Assembly: GCA_023213395.1 (NCBI GenBank)
Contig: CM041465.1
Coordinates: 7,626,001 to 7,690,000, forward strand
Direction: 5' to 3'
Source: Cycas panzhihuaensis
Taxonomy: Eukaryota; Cycadophyta
DNA: 64,000 nt
Within the stretch, counting starts at the first letter, position 1. Every line of letters starts with the position of its first letter. Below the pieces are notes generated by a model that worked only from the letters and a program-made list of their open reading frames with translations, made no database searches and was not told the DNA's origin. Positions 59,449 through 64,000 of the stretch are shown piece after piece. The position numbers and the translations under genes are program-made.

Positions 59449-60416
59449 CATTTAATAAAGCAAAAGTGCCTTTTTTGACTCAGCCATTCTAGTTAAAAAA
59501 AAAGGCTCATTTTAGATGTGTGTTGACTATATAGAGTTGAATAAAATCTCAATTAAGGATAAATTCTCTATTCTAGTGATTGATGAATTACTGGATGAAT
59601 TACATGGTACAACTATATTCATATCTTTAGAACTTTAATCAAGCTATTAGAAAATTAGGGTCAATATAGAAGATGTGTATAAAATGACCTTTTAAACCTA
59701 TAAGGTTATTATGAATTCTTAGTCATGCCCTTTGGCCTCACTAAAGTACTAGACATATTCCAAGGAATTATAAATAAAATCATCCATCTATACTTGAGGA
59801 AATTTATCTTGGTCTTATTTAATGACATTCTCACATATAGTTAGATAGTCAAAGAACATCTTCAACATAAGGACAAAGCCTTGAAATTGTTAGAAACAAC
59901 CAACTATATGTCAAAGAATCCAAATGTAATTTTGAAAGAAGGATCTCAAATACTTGGGACATATTATCTACTTAAGATAGAGTAAAGGTTGACTTGAAAA
60001 ATATTGCAACTATCTAGAACTAGCCCCAACCCAAAAACATCAATGGTCTTTGGGGATTCTTAGGGTTAATAGGATACTACTAAAGGTTTATTAAAGGATA
60101 CATTAGGATAGTAGCACTCCTAATATAATTACTAAAGAAGGACTCATTTTATCGGATAAAGATGGCAAGTGAAGCCTTTATAACACTAAACGAAGCTATG
60201 ACCACTACACCTATGTTAGTGACTCTTGACTTTATACAAATATTTATTGTTGAATATAATGCCTTAGGATATGGGTTGGAAATGATACTCATGCAGGAAG
60301 GATAATCCCTAGCTTTTGAGAGTTGAAGGCTATAACCGATGGACTTAGGTAAAGTCAACCTATGAAAAGGAAATAATGGCAATCTTACATGCAGTTAGGA
60401 AATGGGAATTTTACAC
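59434..60416 (+). pseudogene. Gypsy-D RT (rest) and RNase H start
   Basis: Continues the frame cut at 45634: [20 protein letters not shown] (the RT VDYR-LN motif), [18 protein letters not shown], then a decayed KMTF-T--Y-- block. LGFLGLIGYY, then RFIKGYIRIVAPL follow, the connection typical of chromoviruses. The RNase H start reads EAFITLNEAMTTTPMLVTLD and NALGYGLEMILMQEG. After about 60416 the homology ends abruptly. No YVDD box survives in recognisable form. Heavily broken. Confidence 0.8.
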
Positions 60417-60670
60417 ACCTGAGTAGTCTTCACTAATACCTTGAGGTTTTGGTATGCTAGTTTGTTACAAATGGTATCAGAGCCAAGGTCATAAGTTTGA
60501 TTCTTAGAGAAGATAACCTTGATAGAATGTTGGCATAATAGTGTTTGTTTGGAACCTAATGATGTGTGAAATTACTGAGAGTAGGTCACTAGGATGTTGA
60601 CACCTTCTAAGCGAGGTAATGTTACATACCTGGGTGATCTTCACTAATACCTCAAGGTTTTGGTGTAATG
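60417..60670 (+). repeat. Remnant LTR end with primer-binding site and a 40-bp direct repeat
   Basis: CACCTGAGTAGTCTTCACTA near 60417 recurs as TACCTGGGTGATCTTCACTA near 60628; the repeat is ~40 bp with an offset of ~211 bp. Just after the first copy TTGTTACAAA is followed by TGGTATCAGAGCC (60473-60485), an LTR end plus initiator-tRNA-Met primer site. This looks like a fragment of a further LTR element, truncated at both sides. Confidence 0.6.
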
Positions 60671-61177
60671 GTTCATTACAACCATTCAAAAATATCATTA
60701 AATCAAAGGGGAAATATTTAATAAAAAAACTTCTTATCTCTCCAATAACAAACAAACAAATTGGGCCCTTAACTAAGATTATGTGGCGTTGTTATCATCA
60801 AACATATATCTATCAATCATTTATTTAAAAATCTATTCAAACTAGGTGATCTATTCATTTAACTAAATGGGCCATTACATTAAACTAAATGAGTAAATTT
60901 CTAGGGAGGATTTTTATATCATATCAATAAATTTTTATATCAATATTTTAACAAATATATCCCACTTTATAAAATTTTCATTTATTATGAGCCTTCAAAT
61001 ATCATAAATGATCTTTAAATTTCTTAATTTGAAATGAAACTTCCTTTTTCTTTCTTTATCAACAAAAAATAACATCATCATTATACTGAGAGACTTTGAA
61101 AATATCAAATTATCTTTTTTTTTTTAATATTATAAAATATATCTTTTATGAGGTGAAAAACATTTCAATCAAATTTA
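60671..61177. other. AT-rich spacer, no gene
   Basis: AT-rich sequence with T-runs (for example near 61113-61123) between the LTR remnant and Copia-B. Nothing identified. Confidence 0.6.
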
Positions 61178-61476
61178 TGAAAAGAGTGGATCTATCCTTC
61201 ATCTCCATGCACTAAAGACAAAGGCAAACATGAGAGCAAGAGAGACTTGAGAGAAAGAAAGTAGCTCTCACAAAATGGGGAGGTAAAGAATGAATCTCCT
61301 CCATTGAGCTTTACTTTTATATTGAGAGAGGGAGCATTTGAGTTAGGTGAAATGAAATTACACATAATGCACATGAAAGTGCATTTCACTTAAGTGATTT
61401 AATTTAAAGTTCACTTAAGACCATTTTTTCGAAATAATCAACTAATGTAATGACCTTATGTCATTAACCCTTTTCA
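61178..61476 (-). repeat. Copia-B LTR
   Basis: 299 bp, TGAAAAGAGTGG to CCCTTTTCA. TATA box at plus coordinates 61314-61321. About six differences from the Copia-A LTR, including one extra T in a T-run. Confidence 0.93.
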
Positions 61477-61491
61477 ATCTCCCCCTTAATG
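61477..61491 (-). promoter_or_regulatory. Copia-B polypurine tract
   Basis: On the minus strand CATTAAGGGGGAGAT next to the LTR, with one substitution compared with Copia-A. Confidence 0.88.
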
Positions 61492-61788
61492 GTAGAAGGT
61501 CATTTCATTCTATTTTATTCTATCCTATGAGGTCTTCATTTGAGCCTCTTACAAAGCAAACTAGTATGATACTTTTGTGGGAAACCCTCATGGGGAAGAA
61601 AACCCACAAATTTTCTAATCTACTAACTCGCTCAAAGCGACTCTTTAAATGTAGCTAGATAGCCAATCAGTACAATAAATTTTGTAGCTGAAATCTACTG
61701 AGTCTCCATATACCATTTGGTCATCCCCCATGCCCTTTCGGGTTTTCACAGGTTTCGATTTTCCAAAATGATACAACCCTTATCCTTT

Positions 61789-61870
61789 CGCACCCACATG
61801 GGGTTTTCACGAATGGGATAGAGCAGAGACTTACTCTTGTCCTTCCGCGCCTACAAGGGGTTTTCACGAA
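61789..61870 (-). repeat. Duplicated GTGAAAACCCC motif in Copia-B 3' UTR
   Basis: Same pair and 57-58 bp spacing as in Copia-A. CG dinucleotides in the second copy are partly changed to TG/CA. Confidence 0.72.
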
Positions 61871-61909
61871 GAAGACAGAGTATGATGGTCCTATTGTCAT
61901 CTCCTTCAA

Positions 61910-64000
61910 TCAGTCAGAGATGGAGGCCCTAAGGCCGAGTTGCTTTCGAATCGCTCAAACTTCACCCTCTTCTGGTTTGGTGAAGATATCGGTAACTTGA
62001 TCTCGTGGGCAAGATCTAATTGAATTGTGCCATCATGAACTAGTTCTCTAATCGTGGACTTTTGTACTTATATGTTTGGTACGATCATGAAATACGTGAT
62101 TTTAGCCATCTAGATTGTAGATTGATTATCTACATGTAAGCTAGTAGAACTTGTTTGGGTGGCATTTAATGTATTCAACAATTTTTTAAGCCATATCACC
62201 TCCTTACTTGTCTCGTATAAGAATGTACTCACTTCAAGAAATGAGTCTCAGAATTATCTTCCGCCATCCGGATCTCCATGATATTGGTGTCGTTCCAAGA
62301 AATGTTACATACCCGCACGTAGATCTTCCGTGTCTTTATCTCCCAAGAAAGTCCGAGTCCGTATGCATAAAGTTTAAATTCTGATTGGGTTCATACAATA
62401 AACCATATTTGCTAGTCGTCTTTAGGTACCTCAACACTCGTATTGCAGCTTGCCAATGATTCTGCTTAGGATTTGTCATGAATCTTGCAAGAATGCCGAC
62501 AGAGTGTGCAATATCTAGCCTTGTGTTGGTAGTATAGATGAGACTACCTACAAGTTGCCTATAGAGTGTTGCATCTGCCTCCCTATTGTCACCATCAACT
62601 GAGAGCTTAATATTAGGCTCCATAGGTATATCCACTGGTCGAGCACCTTCCAACTGAAACTTTGTCAGAAGATCGTTGATATATTTTTCTTGGGAGAGAA
62701 AGATTTTGCCATCCTTTTGAGTTACTTCAATTCCCAAGTAATATTTCATCAACCCGAGGTCAGATAATTCAAAAGTTTTAGCAAGGTCCTTCTTCACCGG
62801 CCGACACTGCTCACTATTCCCGTTATGAGCATGTCATCCACAAAGATTAAGAGGTAAGTGACTTTATCATTTTGGCACTTGATGAATAATGTTGCATCAA
62901 TATCTTGATAGTCACAACCTCATATCCAAGTTGCCTCATTCTTTCAGACAACTTGGTAAACCAAGCACGAGGGCTTGCTTTAGGCCATACAAGGACTTTT
63001 TGAGCCTACAAACTTTATGCTCCCGATCACAATCTCATATCCTTCTGGCTGAGCCATGTAAATTTCTTCTTTAAGGTCCCCATTAAGAAATGCGGTCTTA
63101 ACATCAAGTTGGTGGATTTTCCAACCTCATTGAGCGACCCAAGGCTATAAGAGTTCTGATTGTAGGCCACTTGGTTGTAGGAGCAAAGATTTTAGTGTAG
63201 TCAATACCTTCCCTTTGCGTGAATCCTTTTGCTACCAACCTCGCCTTGTGTTTTCCTAGGGTGCCATCTGATCTATACTTGTTTTGAACACCCATTTATT
63301 TTGAACTACCTTTCTTCCAAGTGGTAGATCAACAAGCTCCCATGTACCATTCTTAATAAGAGATTGATACTCTTCATTCATGGCATTTCTCCAAGCTGCA
63401 TGCTTTACAGCTTCTTGGTATGTTAGGGGCTCTTCATTAAGAGCAAGATGCGCCTGTTGGTTCAAGCTCAGCGGAAAGTGATTCATGCATCCTTGCTCTA
63501 TGGGCACTTCTAGTGCCGCTTTTGCCTACCTCATCCGGTCGCATGTCCTTGTGTAGTCGGTAGGCTTCACGAAACTCTCGAGTTGGGAATGAGGTTTTCA
63601 TTTCCACAACCTCTTGATCTTCGCTTTGATCCCGAAAAGGATCATGTGAAATATTTGGCACGGAGGAAGTTGACGATCTTTGGAGAAGATGGGCCACCAC
63701 ATATGTTGGAGAAGATGATCCTTCCGCTATGGCTTTACCTTTGTCAACTTGGCTATTCACAAATGATGGTGCCGGATGTGTACACATTGGATTGGAGTCA
63801 CGACTTGTATCCTCCGAGGCTCTATTGTCGATTCCAAGATTTTAAGCAATTGTTCAAAGATCTCCCCTAAATTTTGGAATCTGGACATCAAATTCGAAGC
63901 ATCATTAAATCGGTATGAAGGTGTCTTGAGTCAAGTCTCGAGTAATTGATCTTGATCGCCTGCAAAGATAACATCTTTAGTGATGATGATTTTGCGCTCA
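61910..64000 (-). pseudogene. Copia-B pol, C-terminal part (integrase tail, RT, RNase H)
   Basis: Final stop TGA at 61912-61910. A 153-codon open block (62797-62336) holds FELSDLGLMKYYLGIEVTQK, LVGSLIYTTNTRLDIAHSVG and HTDSDFLG. 63507-63104 holds WELVDLPLGRKVVQNKW and KGFTQREGIDYTK in two frames. 63787-63437 is open through the integrase-RT linker (HPAPSFVNSQVDKGKAIAEG), a region frameshifted in Copia-A. Frame breaks include the one-base loss before the RT VDD box that Copia-A shares (~62907-62920). Confidence 0.9.

Larger units (their letters stand above)
43790..60416 (+). mobile_element. Gypsy-D: old chromovirus-like Gypsy, split by LINE-2
   Basis: Visible parts are 43790-45634 (gag, protease, start of RT) and 59434-60416 (rest of RT, start of RNase H). 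The same reading frame is cut at LLDAS and resumes after LINE-2, with the target sequence duplicated. Gag with a GLCFRC-type knuckle and the RT wording suggest a chromovirus. Integrase and the 3' end are not seen. Decay is heavy. Confidence 0.82.
61178..64000 (-). mobile_element. Copia-B: second copy of the Copia-A family, cut by the window end
   Basis: Minus-strand. The 3' LTR (sense) is complete at 61178-61476, followed by PPT, 3' UTR motifs, RNase H, RT and the start of the integrase C-terminal region at the window edge. The left flank ATTTA (61173-61177) would be one copy of its target duplication; the other is outside. The LTR differs from Copia-A by only a handful of bases. Confidence 0.93.

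Noticed and set aside
43790-60416. Possibility that Gypsy-D is an endogenous pararetrovirus
   Set aside because: The gag knuckle, protease and RT order with a chromovirus-like connection fits Ty3/Gypsy, and no movement-protein or coat motif was seen.

Overview
The window looks like intergenic retrotransposon territory from a land plant with a large, heavily methylated genome. A gymnosperm or similar giant-genome plant is plausible, but the species cannot be fixed from this sequence. I found no intact host gene, no tRNA or rRNA, and no bacterial-type feature. Almost everything recognisable is a reverse-transcribing element: Ty1/Copia, Ty3/Gypsy or plant L1-type LINE. Most are broken by stop codons, many of which read as CAA/CAG/CGA changed to TAA/TAG/TGA. 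That is what C-to-T decay of methylated DNA produces.

Layout. 1-4976: AT-rich decayed material with a Copia gag remnant (1140-1478), a long (TA)n tract and unidentified coding-like remnants. 4977-11181: LINE-1, a full-length ~6.2 kb L1-type LINE on the minus strand, with poly-T at its left end and a ~14-bp target duplication. 11359-13892: an LTR-like block and the C-terminal half of an old Copia pol (Copia-E). 13893-16812: AT-rich DNA with three TA-type microsatellites. 16813-42563: Copia-C, an old full-length Copia on the plus strand, split at 22365/40488 by a giant ~18 kb Ty3/Gypsy (Gypsy-F) with ~3.1-3.2 kb LTRs.

Gypsy-F carries gag, protease, RT-RNase H and integrase. Further downstream it has an antisense plant-mobile-domain (PMD) gene and a second RNase H, so I place it in the Tat-like group. 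43790-60416: a three-level nest. An old chromovirus-like Gypsy (Gypsy-D) was split by LINE-2 (minus strand, 15-bp target duplication). LINE-2 was then split by Copia-A (50729-58301, minus strand; 298-bp LTRs that read as identical; GCTGA target duplication). 61178-64000: Copia-B, the left part of another minus-strand member of the Copia-A family, cut by the window edge.

The most interesting points are these. (1) The antisense PMD gene inside Gypsy-F has a minus-strand TATA box, a splice-donor-like site, and a 24-nt palindrome shared with the LTRs. (2) A duplicated hairpin sits before gag in both Copia-C and Copia-A and shows a compensatory base-pair change. (3) Copia-A has apparently identical LTRs but many frameshifts, several at CG sites. 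Either it was copied in trans from a defective template, or the assembly contains consensus errors.
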